Assembly: GCA_029244985.1 (NCBI GenBank)
Contig: JAQWQD010000010.1
Location: forward strand, 62,001-126,000
Length of the DNA: 64,000 bases
Source of the DNA: Gammaproteobacteria bacterium
GTDB lineage: Bacteria; Pseudomonadota; Gammaproteobacteria; Pseudomonadales; Pseudohongiellaceae
Direction of reading: 5' to 3'
Positions 10,204-20,697 of the stretch are shown here, one piece after another (positions within the stretch are counted from its first letter, which is position 1; each line of letters begins with the position of its first letter). Under the pieces are notes generated by a model that searched no databases, had not been told where the DNA came from, and saw only the letters and a list, made by a program, of their open reading frames with translations. Made by a program: the position numbers and the translations under genes.

Positions 10204-10663
10204 ATTGCGTTTAATGCGGTGTCTCGCTCATCTGCGGGGCGCCACAGGAAGCGGAATTTCCTACTTAAACCTAGTAAAAGCGCACTAAGAAAGTAATCGA
10301 ATATTCCACGTTGACCTGAAAAATTCCTGGTAGTGACAGAATATGCGCGTTGCGAAAATTTCTGCGTACCTAATTTACAATAGCGTAAAATTTTTGGACA
10401 CATAAATAGAGTGGGCCTATAGTAAAAATAAGTAAAACAATACCTTGTTAGATACTATAAAATTAGATCAAGAAAAAATATCTACAGAAATATTCTCCAC
10501 TCAGCAAGATTAACGAGTTCTAACAACAATTCTTTTTAACCAATAATCAATTCTTTAGGCTTTATCCAAAACACTTATGACTTGAGGACTGCCTAGTTTC
10601 TTTGGCAGCACACTCACAATTCATCAAAGCAATCATCAACTCCCCTACAATAGAAACACAACT
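10204..10663 (+). promoter_or_regulatory. Gene-free trxA-rho gap with C-rich, rut-like rho leader
   Basis: These 460 bases hold no convincing gene. Just before rho, 10611-10663 contains 18 C and only 2 G in 53 bases, an unstructured C-over-G composition of the kind Rho loads on. A small hairpin (CTGCC/GGCAG with a ten-base loop) precedes it near 10590-10607. In E. coli, rho is autoregulated by Rho-dependent attenuation in its leader, so the same is likely here. The start codon has no recognisable Shine-Dalgarno. No strong promoter was recognised. Confidence 0.5.
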
Positions 10664-11923
10664 ATGAACCTTACAGAACTGAAAGCAAAACCAATCGCCG
10701 AATTACTTGCAACTGCTCAAAATATGGGATTGGAAAACGTTTCTCGCTCAAGAAAACAAGACATAATCTTTGTCATACTAAAAAAGCATGCAAAGAATGG
10801 GGAGGATATTTACGGTGATGGGGTTTTGGAGATTCTGCAGGATGGATTTGGATTTTTAAGGTCAGCAGACTCTTCGTATCTAGCCGGCCCCGATGATATT
10901 TATGTTTCCCCAAGTCAGATACGACGATTTAACTTACGAACCGGTGATACGATCGCCGGAAAGATTAGACCACCAAAAGATGGCGAAAGATATTTTGCCT
11001 TGTTAAAGATTAGCGAAATTAACTTTAGCAAACCTGAAAGTTCTAAAAATAAAATCCTGTTTGAGAACCTCACTCCTTTATTTCCTAATGATCGATTGGC
11101 ACTACAACTAGGCAACGGCAGTACCGAAGATCTAAGTGCACGTGTTATCGATTTAACAGCGCCAATTGGCAAGGGACAACGGGGATTAATTGTGTCGCCC
11201 CCTAAAGCGGGTAAAACACTTATTCTGCAAAACATCGCACAATCGATTACTAGGAATAACCCAGAATGTCGATTGATCGTTTTGCTGATCGATGAAAGGC
11301 CAGAAGAGGTAACTGAAATGCGACGGACGGTAAGGGGGGAAGTCGTAGCTAGTACGTTTGATGAGCCTCCTTCACGCCATGTCCAAGTGGCAGATATGGT
11401 TATCGAAAAGGCTAAGCGATTAACCGAGCATAAAGAAGATGTTGTCATTCTTCTCGATTCAATCACACGACTCGCCAGAGCATACAATACCGTGATTCCA
11501 TCTTCTGGAAAGGTGCTAACTGGCGGTGTCGATGCTCATGCCTTGGAACGCCCTAAGCGGTTTTTCGGTGCAGCACGGAATCTAGAAGAAGGCGGTTCGC
11601 TAACAATCATCGCAACCGCGCTTATTGAAACTGGTTCAAAAATGGATGAAGTGATTTACGAAGAATTCAAAGGAACCGGTAACATGGAATTACAACTTGA
11701 CCGTAAGATTGCCGAGAAAAGAGTTTATCCTGCTATCAACGTCCGTCGATCTGGTACTCGACGTGAAGATTTGCTGACCACCGAAGAAGAATTACAACGC
11801 ATGTGGATACTGCGTAAGCTTCTCAGCTCCATGGAAGACGTGCAAGCTACCGAATTCATCTTGGATAAACTTAAAGATACCAAGACCAACGATGACTTCT
11901 TTAACGCGATGAAGAGAAAGTAA
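10664..11923 (+). CDS. rho: Transcription termination factor Rho
   Basis: 419 residues, exactly the size of E. coli Rho. The N-terminal domain starts [15 protein letters not shown], followed by the cold-shock-like RNA-binding site ([16 protein letters not shown]), the Walker A loop SPPKAGKT near residue 176, Walker B in [16 protein letters not shown], and the Q-loop/R-loop region [20 protein letters not shown]. Rho is a hexameric RNA helicase that ends transcription at C-rich unstructured RNA. It is preceded by the long leader described separately and followed by ubiD 68 bases later. Confidence 0.98.
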   Translation: MNLTELKAKPIAELLATAQNMGLENVSRSRKQDIIFVILKKHAKNGEDIYGDGVLEILQDGFGFLRSADSSYLAGPDDIYVSPSQIRRFNLRTGDTIAGKIRPPKDGERYFALLKISEINFSKPESSKNKILFENLTPLFPNDRLALQLGNGSTEDLSARVIDLTAPIGKGQRGLIVSPPKAGKTLILQNIAQSITRNNPECRLIVLLIDERPEEVTEMRRTVRGEVVASTFDEPPSRHVQVADMVIEKAKRLTEHKEDVVILLDSITRLARAYNTVIPSSGKVLTGGVDAHALERPKRFFGAARNLEEGGSLTIIATALIETGSKMDEVIYEEFKGTGNMELQLDRKIAEKRVYPAINVRRSGTRREDLLTTEEELQRMWILRKLLSSMEDVQATEFILDKLKDTKTNDDFFNAMKRK

Positions 11924-11991
11924 TTCCTGACTTATTTCACTTTTAATTTAATTTATTTTTAGTTTCCCTAGCATCCTTAAAGAAGCTTTCT

Positions 11992-13458
11992 ATGTCATTT
12001 AAAGATCTCCGCCACTTTATTGATCTACTTGAAAAAGAAGGCGAACTCAAACGAATTAAAATTGAGGTAGATCCTTACCTTGAAATCACTGAGATATCTG
12101 ACCGCATTTTACGTCATGGCGGGCCTGCACTTCTTTTTGAAAACGTCAAGGGCTCTTCCCTTCCTTTGCTAGCGAATCTATTTGGCAATACTCGTCGCAT
12201 TGCTTTAGCGATGGGCCAGGAAGATCTGGAGGGCCTGAGGGACGTCGGTAAATTACTCGCTTTCTTAAAAGAGCCCACACCACCATCAGGATGGAAAGAT
12301 CTCTGGCAAAGTCTGCCAAGTTATAAAAGCGTTTTAAACATTGCCCCAAATGTAAAAAAAACTGCGGCTTGTCAAGAAATCGTCATTGAAGAAAGCGACG
12401 TAGATCTATCAAAGTTTCCAATACAAACCTGTTGGCCAGGTGATGCTGCCCCATTAGTTACCTGGCCGTTAGTTATTACTAAAGGTCCAGAAAAAGAGCG
12501 CCAAAATCTTGGAATTTACCGGATGCAATTAATTGGACGCAATAAACTAATCATGCGTTGGTTATCTCATCGCGGGGGGGCTTTGGATTTTAGGGATTGG
12601 AACTTAAAACATCCTAATAAAGCATTTCCAGTATCAATCGCATTAGGGGCTGATCCAGCGACTATCCTCGCCACGGTGACTCCAGTTCCAGATACTTTAT
12701 CTGAATATGCGTTCGCGGGCTTATTGCGGGGCGGAAAAACTGATGTAGTATCTTCACAAACGAATGATTTGCAAGTGCCAGCCAGTGCAGAAATTGTGCT
12801 CGAGGGTGTAATTGAGGCTGATGAAGTTGCAGACGAAGGTCCTTATGGTGATCATACCGGTTACTACAACGAAGTAGAAAAGTTTCCGGTTTTTACCGTG
12901 AAGCGCATTACTCATCGCAAAGACCCAATATATCATAGCACTTACACAGGTCGACCACCTGATGAGCCGGCTATGCTAGGTTTAGCACTGAACGAAGTAT
13001 TTGTGCCACTGTTGCAGAAACAATATCCGGAAATTTCCGATTTTTATCTGCCGCCGGAAGGATGTTCCTATCGTATGGCCTTAGTTAGCATTAAGAAACA
13101 ATATGCCGGCCATGCCAAACGGATAATGATGGGTATCTGGTCATTCTTACGACAATTTATGTACACCAAATTTGTGGTAGTAGTAGATGACGATGTTGAT
13201 ATACGCAAATGGGAAGATGTTATTTGGGCAATTACTACTCGTATGGATCCAAGTCGCGATACTGTAATTATTGAGAATACACCGATTGATTATCTAGATT
13301 TCGCGTCACCGGTATCAGGCCTCGGCTCCAAGATGGGACTGGATGCAACCAATAAATGGTCTGAGGAAACCTCCCGGGAATGGGGCACAACCATCGAAAT
13401 GAGCACCTCAATTAAGCAGCGCATTGACGATATCTGGCAGGAGCTGGGAATCGACTAG
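11992..13458 (+). CDS. ubiD: UbiD-type decarboxylase (3-octaprenyl-4-hydroxybenzoate decarboxylase)
   Basis: 488 residues (E. coli UbiD is 497). It starts [22 protein letters not shown], the usual UbiD N-terminus, and carries the [17 protein letters not shown] prenyl-FMN/metal region, [30 protein letters not shown] and the C-terminal [11 protein letters not shown]. The enzyme uses prenylated FMN, made by UbiX, to decarboxylate the ubiquinone precursor. It follows rho on the same strand. Its TAG ends at 13458 and the oppositely oriented hemY stop begins at 13459, so no terminator space exists between them. Confidence 0.96.
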   Translation: MSFKDLRHFIDLLEKEGELKRIKIEVDPYLEITEISDRILRHGGPALLFENVKGSSLPLLANLFGNTRRIALAMGQEDLEGLRDVGKLLAFLKEPTPPSGWKDLWQSLPSYKSVLNIAPNVKKTAACQEIVIEESDVDLSKFPIQTCWPGDAAPLVTWPLVITKGPEKERQNLGIYRMQLIGRNKLIMRWLSHRGGALDFRDWNLKHPNKAFPVSIALGADPATILATVTPVPDTLSEYAFAGLLRGGKTDVVSSQTNDLQVPASAEIVLEGVIEADEVADEGPYGDHTGYYNEVEKFPVFTVKRITHRKDPIYHSTYTGRPPDEPAMLGLALNEVFVPLLQKQYPEISDFYLPPEGCSYRMALVSIKKQYAGHAKRIMMGIWSFLRQFMYTKFVVVVDDDVDIRKWEDVIWAITTRMDPSRDTVIIENTPIDYLDFASPVSGLGSKMGLDATNKWSEETSREWGTTIEMSTSIKQRIDDIWQELGID

Positions 13459-14718
13459 CTAGTGTGTAAACTTTTTCTGCGCCGGAAGTGGTAATTTTGG
13501 AAGCTCACTACCAATTAAGTCCCCATAACTTTGCAAATAAGTTTCGCTCGCCTGTACTTCACCAAGATGTTTCAGCAGGCGGCTTAGCTCACCATATGCT
13601 TCCGCAGATGGAGATATTTTAATACTTGCTTGGTAATACTCTTTGGCTTTCCCCCACAACTCATTACGCATGGAAATTCGCCCCAAGCAAAGCAGTAGGT
13701 TCGCATTTTTCGGCCTTGATTTTAACCAATTTTCAGCAACCAATAATTGTTGTTGGCTCTCACCAAAATCTTGCTCGCCATATCGTAGTATCAATGCCTC
13801 ATTCCAATTTTTACTTATGGCCACTTCGATCACTTTTACAGACTCTCCTTGAGCATCGCATTGATTTAGCAGCTCCACATAGTGTTTAACTACTTTTTCA
13901 TCCTCGCGATACCTGGCCGGTGCTTTGTTCCAAAGCCTCGTAAGTTGAGTAAGTGCGTCCTGATTTGATAAATTCTTTCTTTTAGCACAACTCGCGTAAA
14001 GTTCTTCCATAAAGATGCGCATCTGAATCTGCTCGATGTCATCAGGGTCAATCACTTTATTCTTTTCTAAAGTTGGTATTAATTCTTTCACCGCTTGCCA
14101 ATCTTCTAATTTTACATAGACGTCTTTGAGAAGATGAAGTAGAGAAGGGTCATTAAGTGAGTTTTTCTTCAACTGCTCTAGCACCGCTACGGATTGTTCA
14201 AGTTTTCCAGACTTAAACAAAAGCTGAGCCTTTAGTAAATTAATAGTAGATCTAGTTTTGGGGTATTTTTCTTCAGCTTGCTCAAGACACTTTATCCAAT
14301 CATCCTTATGCCCAATTTTATGGGCCGCATAAGCAGCAGCAAGATAATTCACTACACTAGCATCTGTATCGGCAGCGCTCTTAGTAAGTAAGTTGTAACT
14401 TGACTGCCAGTTACCTCTGGTAAAATATAGTAATCCTTCAATAGTATCGCTACGAGCTCTAGCTCGCCGTCTTTTGCTTACCGATTGACCTAGCTGAAAA
14501 AGTAGTTTCGGATTTATCCACTGCAATAATACGAATACTAATCTAGCCAATAAATAAACAACACCGCTGGCAACCAGCAATGCAAAGAGACTTGTTTCGA
14601 AGGTATAACTGCCAAAAGCGATAAGAAGGTACCCAGGGTCGCTGGGGAAACCAAGATAAAGGGTTACCCAAAGAGCCACCACAATGGCGAAAAGGCTGAA
14701 AATAAATAGGCGAATCAT
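13459..14718 (-). CDS. hemY: HemY-like TPR membrane protein
   Basis: 419 residues. Two N-terminal membrane segments (residues about 3-22 and 40-64) form the HemY_N region, followed by a helical, TPR-type cytoplasmic or periplasmic domain with repeated ALLRLG-like helices. It is the last gene of hemC-hemD-hemX-hemY, a cluster found across gammaproteobacteria. It is not the protoporphyrinogen oxidase also called HemY in Gram-positives; its molecular role in tetrapyrrole synthesis is not established. The gap to hemX is 56 bases. Confidence 0.88.
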   Translation of the reverse strand: MIRLFIFSLFAIVVALWVTLYLGFPSDPGYLLIAFGSYTFETSLFALLVASGVVYLLARLVFVLLQWINPKLLFQLGQSVSKRRRARARSDTIEGLLYFTRGNWQSSYNLLTKSAADTDASVVNYLAAAYAAHKIGHKDDWIKCLEQAEEKYPKTRSTINLLKAQLLFKSGKLEQSVAVLEQLKKNSLNDPSLLHLLKDVYVKLEDWQAVKELIPTLEKNKVIDPDDIEQIQMRIFMEELYASCAKRKNLSNQDALTQLTRLWNKAPARYREDEKVVKHYVELLNQCDAQGESVKVIEVAISKNWNEALILRYGEQDFGESQQQLLVAENWLKSRPKNANLLLCLGRISMRNELWGKAKEYYQASIKISPSAEAYGELSRLLKHLGEVQASETYLQSYGDLIGSELPKLPLPAQKKFTH

Positions 14719-14774
14719 ATATAAGTCACTAAAAATTTAGATGATAGCTATTAACCCATAATCATCAAGCAAAC

Positions 14775-15881
14775 TTAGTCTTGGGTTAATTGCGCAATCA
14801 GAGACAGCGAGCCTTCCAGAGTGGGCAGTGAAGGATTTATGTTAATACTGCTTAATTCATTGAGCTCAATTAACATGGTTTGACCCACTGCTGTATCAGT
14901 TACCGCATAGCGCTCTAGCCAAGCTTTACTGTTAGCAAGACTATAGCTATATAATTCTTGGTCTGGAGAGAACAAAGCATACTGTGCCTGCTCCAACGTT
15001 AAGCGCAAACTTTGTTTAATGTTAGTTTCTTGACCAGCTACTAACGTAGACGCAGGATTCTCTTCCCATTTCTGCCAAACAAAAATGGAACTTAGAAAGT
15101 CATAAGTCAACTCCACAAAACTGCTAGAGTTAGACTTGATTTCAACAGCTGTGGATTCTTCGCTACGACGGCTCTCAAAATTCTTTCGCATCGAGCCCAT
15201 CAAATCTATCCCCTCAACTCTATTAGTTAGATTAGAAAGGCGTATATAGATGCCTTCAGTATCGACTATTTCGATGCCCCTCAGCATTGATAAATCATTA
15301 GCTAGTGATCGTCTTAACCTTAGAACCGAGTTGTTACCTGATTCGATTAGTGATTCTTCTGCGTCTTCTAATAATAAGATAGCAGATTTAATGTCTGCTT
15401 CTAGTTGCAGCTTTTGATTTGCCATACGCATTAAGAATTCAGCTTCCAGAATTTTCCAGTCAAGGTTTACCTGTTCTGCAGTCGCAGGTTCCTGAGTCTG
15501 TATTTGAACTAACTGTTGTTGCAGTTTTTCGATTTCAGAATTCAACGTTGATTCAATTTCGCGCACCACAGAATCATCTATTTCTACAGATGGTATTGGC
15601 GCAGCAAATTCTTCACGCAATTGACCTAGTTCGGAATCTTGATTAGAAACTATTTGACTAAGCTGTTGGTTTTCATTGGTAAGTTTGGCAAGACTTTGTT
15701 GCAGCAAATACTGTTGGTACCCCAGATATACCGCGCCCCCAAGCAGTGGCACGAACAGAGCAACGACTACCAAAAACCGGCGTCTTGCGTTTTGTTGCTG
15801 CCTAGAACTATGGCCTCCAGCTTTGGCGCTGCCTTGAGATAGCTCTTCAAGTATCTTCGGCGTTTTGGGCTTATCTGCCAC
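14775..15881 (-). CDS. hemX: HemX-like membrane protein (putative uroporphyrinogen-III C-methyltransferase annotation)
   Basis: 368 residues: a short basic N-terminus (NARRRF), one membrane anchor at about residues 35-54 (LVVVALFVPLLGGAVYLG), a Gln/Glu-rich coiled-coil stretch (residues 60-125), and a helical C-terminal domain beginning LDWKILEAEFLMRMANQKL. This architecture and its place between hemD and hemY match HemX. The old methyltransferase label lacks sequence support: there is no SAM-binding motif. Role is inferred from the operon only. Confidence 0.85.
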   Translation of the reverse strand: MADKPKTPKILEELSQGSAKAGGHSSRQQQNARRRFLVVVALFVPLLGGAVYLGYQQYLLQQSLAKLTNENQQLSQIVSNQDSELGQLREEFAAPIPSVEIDDSVVREIESTLNSEIEKLQQQLVQIQTQEPATAEQVNLDWKILEAEFLMRMANQKLQLEADIKSAILLLEDAEESLIESGNNSVLRLRRSLANDLSMLRGIEIVDTEGIYIRLSNLTNRVEGIDLMGSMRKNFESRRSEESTAVEIKSNSSSFVELTYDFLSSIFVWQKWEENPASTLVAGQETNIKQSLRLTLEQAQYALFSPDQELYSYSLANSKAWLERYAVTDTAVGQTMLIELNELSSININPSLPTLEGSLSLIAQLTQD

Positions 15882-15953
15882 TAGAGACCTCTATAATTTG
15901 GTGGCTAGGGTTGCTTTGAGAAATTACTTAGGCTCACTATCTAATTTTTCGGC

Positions 15954-16754
15954 TCAATTAGCAATTTCTTGTAGCGCATTTATTATCGCTTCATCATTCG
16001 CGCCCTGCGCCAATTTGACCTTAGTATAGCCTAATTGCGCGGCGTCCTTGGCAACTCGGTTTGATGGAACGATAATTGGAATTGATCTAATAGTATGTGC
16101 GAGCTGAACAGTATCTTTTATAAGCCAATCCAATCTTGCCAATGACTCCCCACTAGTTACTACTAAAATATTAATATTTTCTTGTATGAGCACATCGGCA
16201 AGCTCTTCTCCCGATTTCTGTGTTGGCATTCTCCGATACACTTCAATGTAATCAACTTCAGCACCGCGCTGTCTTAACCTCTCGGCTAATAATTCTCGGC
16301 CACCGATGCCTCGCACGATCGCGACTTTCCCTCCACTGATATCCCCCAATTCATCAAGTAACAAAATGTCTTCACTGCTTGCACCAGCATCAGAATTAAC
16401 CACAGCACAATTGAGTTCAATGGATACTTTTCTTGCCGTACTTGGACCTATTGCCAATACGCTGACACCCAGTGGAAACCTCTGCCAATAATCATTAATC
16501 CATAGTGCGCCAAACTTTACCGCATTGGTGCTTATAAAAATGACAAGCTGATAATTATCAAGATTTTCAACTTTTGTTTTTATTTGTTGAACTAAAATAG
16601 GCTCGCTAACAGCTTCAATGGCAAAAAGTGGAAAATGTTTTGCCTCACCACCATTATCTTCAATAGCAGAACAAAGCGACGCGTGCTGATGTTGTGGCCT
16701 GGTGATCAAGACGCGCAAATCTGATAATTTAGATGGCAATTTCGAAGAGCCCAT
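15954..16754 (-). CDS. hemD: Uroporphyrinogen-III synthase
   Basis: 266 residues. HemD is poorly conserved, but RVLITRPQHQHASLC at the N-terminus, LVIFISTNAVKFGA, VLAIGPSTARKV, VAIVRGIGGRELLAERL and the C-terminal ILVVTSGESLARL are the usual landmarks of the two-lobed fold. It closes hydroxymethylbilane from HemC into uroporphyrinogen III with inversion of ring D. It lies 12 bases downstream of hemC and 72 upstream of hemX on the same strand, one transcription unit. Confidence 0.92.
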   Translation of the reverse strand: MGSSKLPSKLSDLRVLITRPQHQHASLCSAIEDNGGEAKHFPLFAIEAVSEPILVQQIKTKVENLDNYQLVIFISTNAVKFGALWINDYWQRFPLGVSVLAIGPSTARKVSIELNCAVVNSDAGASSEDILLLDELGDISGGKVAIVRGIGGRELLAERLRQRGAEVDYIEVYRRMPTQKSGEELADVLIQENINILVVTSGESLARLDWLIKDTVQLAHTIRSIPIIVPSNRVAKDAAQLGYTKVKLAQGANDEAIINALQEIAN

Positions 16755-16766
16755 GTTTGTTTAAGG

Positions 16767-17693
16767 CTATTCCTTTAAGTCTTCCAATATTTCAGCAGCT
16801 CCCTGAGATAGAAGATCTTCCGCCACTGAAATTCCGAGTTGTTCAGCAAGGTGCAAATCACCGATTAATTCGCTGCGGAGGAGTCGGGTACCGTCTAGGC
16901 TGCCAACTAAGGCCCTCAGTGAAAGCTTTTCGTTATCAAGTTCTGCAAAGCTGGCGATAGGAACCTGACATCCTCCTTGCAATCTGGCATTTACTGCTCG
17001 CTCCGCAACAACACAGCTCGATGTTGCTTGGTGCTGCAAGCAGTCGATAAGCTGCAAGGTTTCGATATCTTCTTTGCGACATTCAATACCGACAGCACCT
17101 TGCCCACCTGCAGGCAAGCATTCTTCAGTACTAAGACGCTGCCTAATGCGCTCAACCAAGCCTAAGCGAGTCAGCCCTGCCGACGCTAATATGATTGCTT
17201 CATAATTATCTGCATCAAGCTTTTCTAAACGAGTGCCCACATTTCCCCGTAAGTCCAAGATTTTTAGATCAGGCCTTAAGTTACTAATCTGACACTGCCG
17301 CCGAAAACTTGAAGTACCGACTCTTGCGCCTTTCGGCAAAGCGTCAAGTGAGACGAAATTATTTGAGACGAAGGCATCACTGGGGTCTTCTCGCTGGCAG
17401 ATTACGGCAAGGCCAAGTGCTGGAGGAAACTCCATTGGCACATCCTTCATAGAATGAACCGCAATGTCAGCTTTGTCATCTAACATCGCTCTCTCCAGTT
17501 CTTTTACGAACAACCCTTTGCCGCCTACTTTGGCTAAGGGAGCATCAAGTATTTTATCACCACGGGTGGTCATTGGAACTAAGTCCACTTGCAGCTTACT
17601 GTGTTCGGCCTCAAGAGCCGCCTTGACATAACGGGCCTGCCAAAGTGCAAGCGGGCTTTTCCGTGTCGCGATTCTGATTTTTGTTCGAGCCAT
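16767..17693 (-). CDS. hemC: Porphobilinogen deaminase (hydroxymethylbilane synthase)
   Basis: 308 residues, family length. [15 protein letters not shown] opens the protein; the catalytic Asp84 lies in HSMKDVP, and Cys242 in [10 protein letters not shown] carries the dipyrromethane cofactor. It polymerises four porphobilinogens into hydroxymethylbilane in the cytosol. It is the first gene of hemCDXY and is divergent from argH; a promoter candidate lies at 17729-17757. Confidence 0.97.
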   Translation of the reverse strand: MARTKIRIATRKSPLALWQARYVKAALEAEHSKLQVDLVPMTTRGDKILDAPLAKVGGKGLFVKELERAMLDDKADIAVHSMKDVPMEFPPALGLAVICQREDPSDAFVSNNFVSLDALPKGARVGTSSFRRQCQISNLRPDLKILDLRGNVGTRLEKLDADNYEAIILASAGLTRLGLVERIRQRLSTEECLPAGGQGAVGIECRKEDIETLQLIDCLQHQATSSCVVAERAVNARLQGGCQVPIASFAELDNEKLSLRALVGSLDGTRLLRSELIGDLHLAEQLGISVAEDLLSQGAAEILEDLKE

Positions 17694-17728
17694 TTTTTTT
17701 AAACTACGCCCTACCTTTGAATAGACGC

Positions 17729-17757
17729 ATTCTACGGTAAATACCTAAGATTGTCCG
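17729..17757 (-). promoter_or_regulatory. Sigma-70 promoter candidate for hemCDXY
   Basis: Read on the reverse strand, CGGACA (17757-17752) and TAGAAT (17734-17729) are separated by exactly 17 bases, matching the -35 at 4/6 and the -10 at 5/6. The -10 is about 36 bases from the hemC start codon. Confidence 0.5.
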
Positions 17758-17779
17758 TTACTCTAAATGGACGATCTCC

Positions 17780-17788
17780 TGTTATAAT
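17780..17788 (+). promoter_or_regulatory. Extended -10 promoter for argH
   Basis: TGTTATAAT is a perfect extended -10 element, 81 bases before the argH ATG. No -35 is apparent, consistent with the extended class. It lies back to back with the hemC promoter candidate; their core elements are 22 bases apart. Confidence 0.55.
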
Positions 17789-17869
17789 CAAGAACTTTTT
17801 TGTGATGTCACGAGTCAGAAATAACAACTAACAGATTGTCACTATGATGGCTAGACACAGTGAATAAGA

Positions 17870-19318
17870 ATGATGAAACATAAAGATCACCAAAATAAGA
17901 CCAGTAAACTTTGGGGTGGGCGCTTCACCGAACCTACGGATGCATTTGTCCAAAGATTTACCGCATCTGTAATATTTGATCAGCGGCTTTATCAATATGA
18001 TATTGATGGATCGATAGCACATGCCAAGATGTTGACCAAGGTAAAGGTCCTCACTGAAGACGAATTGACACAAATAGTGAATGGCTTAGAGATCATTCGT
18101 AGCGAGATCTCAAGCGGTGAATTCAAATGGTCTGTCGAACTCGAAGACGTACACATGAACATTGAATCAGCATTGACTAACAAGATTGGCGAGGTTGGCA
18201 AGAAACTTCATACTGGTCGTTCTCGTAATGATCAAATTGCAACAGATATTCGTTTGTTTGTAAGGGACGAGATCGACCAAATTTGTGAAATTCTAACGAA
18301 GGTCCAATCTGCTCTTGTAGCATTCGCAGAAAGAGAAGCAACTACTATCTTTCCGGGCTTTACCCATTTGCAAACAGCACAACCGGTCAGTTTCGGTCAT
18401 CATATGCTTGCGTGGTTCGAAATGTTAGGACGGGATTATGACCGTTTAATAGATTGTAGAAAAAGAGTAAACCTGTCACCTTTAGGATCTGCCGCACTAG
18501 CGGGTACAACTTATCCTATTGATAGGGAATACACCGCAGAATTATTAGGGTTCTACTCACCTACAAATAATTCTCTCGATTCAGTCAGTGATAGAGATTT
18601 TGTCATCGAGCTTGCGGCAGCAGCTAGTTTGCTAATGACTCACTTATCAAGATTTTCTGAAGAACTGGTGCTCTGGACTTCTTTACAATTTAACTTCATT
18701 GATTTGCCAGATCGATTTTGCACTGGCTCATCGATTATGCCGCAGAAGAAAAACCCGGATGTACCAGAACTGATTAGAGGAAAATCAGGAAGAGTTGTCG
18801 GTCATTTGGTTTCGTTACTCAATCTAATGAAATCTCAACCCCTGGCCTACAACAAAGATAATCAGGAAGATAAAGAATCTCTATTCGATTTGATCGATAC
18901 TGTAAAAGATTGTCTATTCGCTTACAGTGAAATGATCCCAGCGATTCGATGCAATAAGGAAGCAATGGAAGAAGCGGCAGGCAAAGGATTCGCAACAGCT
19001 ACAGACCTAGCGGACTATTTGGTTAAGAAGGGATTGCCATTTAGAGATGCCCATGAAGTGGTTGGAAAATCTGTTTCCTATGCAATCGAACAGCAAGCTG
19101 ACCTATCAGATTTATCGCTGGAACAGTTAAGCCAGTTTTCGGATCTCATAGACGCTGATGTCTTTGACGTGTTAACTCTAGCCGGCTCGCTCAAAGCAAG
19201 AAACCACAAAGGAGGAACGGCTCCTGAGCAGGTACTTCAAGCAGTCACAGAAGCTAAAGCAACGCTGGAAAATCGATCCGGCTTCAAAAATGGGCCTGTC
19301 GGGTCGTTTAGCGCGTAA
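17870..19318 (+). CDS. argH: Argininosuccinate lyase
   Basis: 482 residues (E. coli 457). [20 protein letters not shown] opens the protein; then EDVHMNIE, the [12 protein letters not shown] loop, and the fumarase/aspartase superfamily signature [12 protein letters not shown]. The enzyme splits argininosuccinate into arginine and fumarate, the last step of arginine synthesis. Two adjacent ATGs (17870, 17873) can start it. Divergent argH and hemC are a conserved pair in this class. The last 11 bases overlap the 3' end of the convergent protease gene. Confidence 0.97.
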   Translation: MMKHKDHQNKTSKLWGGRFTEPTDAFVQRFTASVIFDQRLYQYDIDGSIAHAKMLTKVKVLTEDELTQIVNGLEIIRSEISSGEFKWSVELEDVHMNIESALTNKIGEVGKKLHTGRSRNDQIATDIRLFVRDEIDQICEILTKVQSALVAFAEREATTIFPGFTHLQTAQPVSFGHHMLAWFEMLGRDYDRLIDCRKRVNLSPLGSAALAGTTYPIDREYTAELLGFYSPTNNSLDSVSDRDFVIELAAAASLLMTHLSRFSEELVLWTSLQFNFIDLPDRFCTGSSIMPQKKNPDVPELIRGKSGRVVGHLVSLLNLMKSQPLAYNKDNQEDKESLFDLIDTVKDCLFAYSEMIPAIRCNKEAMEEAAGKGFATATDLADYLVKKGLPFRDAHEVVGKSVSYAIEQQADLSDLSLEQLSQFSDLIDADVFDVLTLAGSLKARNHKGGTAPEQVLQAVTEAKATLENRSGFKNGPVGSFSA

Positions 19319-20378
19319 TCGGTGCCTGCAATTGAATATCATATTCAAGGCGACGATTGTCACGTAAAGTTTTCACTGTTACTACATCACCGGATTTGTG
19401 TTGTTCCATAATATTGGCAAAGTCATCCTCATCACTCACTGCCTGCCCCGCTATCTCGACAATTACATCACCCAGTTGAATTTGACCTCTCTGGGCTCTT
19501 TGCAGCCCCCGCATACCAAGACGCTGTGGGTCAGAACCTTCAATAACATCTAATACAATGACTCCTTCGATGCCCCATAGCTGACGGTAATAGTCCGGTT
19601 GCGGTATAGGTGTAATGCCAAGGATGGGGGTTTGGACTCTGCCATAGGCAATTAATTCTGGGACAATGCGCTTTACGGTGTTTACTGGAATAGCAAAACC
19701 GATGCCTGACGAAGCACCACTGGGACTATAGATAGCAGTATTCACTCCGATTAATTGACCGAGAGAGTTCAATAAGGGCCCACCTGAATTACCAGGATTT
19801 ATCGCAGCATCAGTTTGAATGACATCACGGATTTTACGACGGCTTATAGAATCGATTTCTCTACCTAAAGCACTAACAACTCCAACTGTCATAGTGTTGT
19901 CGAGCCCAAAAGGATTGCCAATGGCTATTACTTTCCGCCCCACTTCCAGTAAAGATGAATCACCGAGATTCACTGGCACAAAATTAACTTCAGGCGCGTC
20001 GATCCGCAAAACAGCGAGATCCTTGTCTGGATCTAAACCCACAGGGATAGCCTCATAACTGGATCCATCTTGCAGTGTTACAGTCACTCTGTTTGCTTGT
20101 TGCACAACATGAAAATTGGTCACTATTAGGCCATCTTCACTCCAAACGAATCCAGTACCCGTACCTTGCGGTACTTCTTGTGGATTCAAGGAAGTAAAAG
20201 ACCTGACTAGCCGCGAGTTAGTTATGTGGACAACAGACGGACTAGCAAGCTTAAAGATATCGATGTTGTTTTCTTCATCGCTAGTCTTAAATTGGGTGTA
20301 GTCTATTTCTTGGCTAAAACCAAAATTAGGTATGGCGATAACCACTAGACCGATTATTAGGTGCTGTAGCGTTCTCAT
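19308..20378 (-). CDS. Periplasmic trypsin-like serine protease with one PDZ domain (DegS/HtrA family)
   Basis: 356 residues. The N-terminus has a hydrophobic stretch ([17 protein letters not shown]) that reads as a signal peptide or anchor. The chymotrypsin-like domain carries the complete triad: His90 in TNFHVV, Asp120 in DKDLAVLRI and Ser198 in NPGNSGGP. A single PDZ domain follows at about residues 250-350 ([30 protein letters not shown]). One PDZ and about 355 residues fit DegS/AlgW, which cuts the anti-sigma factor RseA/MucA under envelope stress; but the [19 protein letters not shown] stretch is also seen in plant-like and cyanobacterial HtrA enzymes. I leave the symbol open. The gene converges on argH with an 11-base overlap. 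Confidence 0.88.
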   Translation of the reverse strand: MRTLQHLIIGLVVIAIPNFGFSQEIDYTQFKTSDEENNIDIFKLASPSVVHITNSRLVRSFTSLNPQEVPQGTGTGFVWSEDGLIVTNFHVVQQANRVTVTLQDGSSYEAIPVGLDPDKDLAVLRIDAPEVNFVPVNLGDSSLLEVGRKVIAIGNPFGLDNTMTVGVVSALGREIDSISRRKIRDVIQTDAAINPGNSGGPLLNSLGQLIGVNTAIYSPSGASSGIGFAIPVNTVKRIVPELIAYGRVQTPILGITPIPQPDYYRQLWGIEGVIVLDVIEGSDPQRLGMRGLQRAQRGQIQLGDVIVEIAGQAVSDEDDFANIMEQHKSGDVVTVKTLRDNRRLEYDIQLQAPITR

Positions 20379-20697
20379 TCCGGCAAAACCTCAATCTGCA
20401 TGGGCGGGACAATTCCCGTGCTGCCACTCCTATAAATAAGATCAATTTATCTCGTTTCAAGGCCTAGATCCCCTGAATAACTTCCATTAAAAACTAAATC
20501 TCAAACCCAAGCCACTGATTCTCGCATCAGGCAGCATATAGTCGACTTGCTAGCACTTCGCCTCAATCTAGTTTTCTCGATATTAATGCTAGTACTGTAA
20601 ATCGCAGCTGTCGGCTCGCGAAGAATTGCTATCGCTTTGAAGCGGCAAGACCTTTGGTGGATAAAATATTTTTTTATTCGAATAAACAAATAGCCAT
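20379..20697. other. Gene-free interval between the protease and ABC-F genes
   Basis: No gene is supported in these 319 bases. A perfect 5-base-pair hairpin with a 4-base loop (CGGGA at 20405-20409, TCCCG at 20414-20418) lies in the leader of the protease gene, about 27 bases before its ATG. A 14-base perfect palindrome (20673-20686, TTTATTCGAATAAA) lies just downstream of the ABC-F stop. Reading frames through here are short and show no family resemblance. Confidence 0.4.

Noticed and set aside
10915-11487. 190-codon frame antisense to rho
   Set aside because: Lies wholly within rho, which is certain; low-complexity Ser/Arg/Leu composition typical of antisense frames.
20673-20686. 14-base perfect palindrome TTTATTCGAATAAA as a terminator
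   Set aside because: A palindrome without a loop, AT-rich, and no U-run in the right place.
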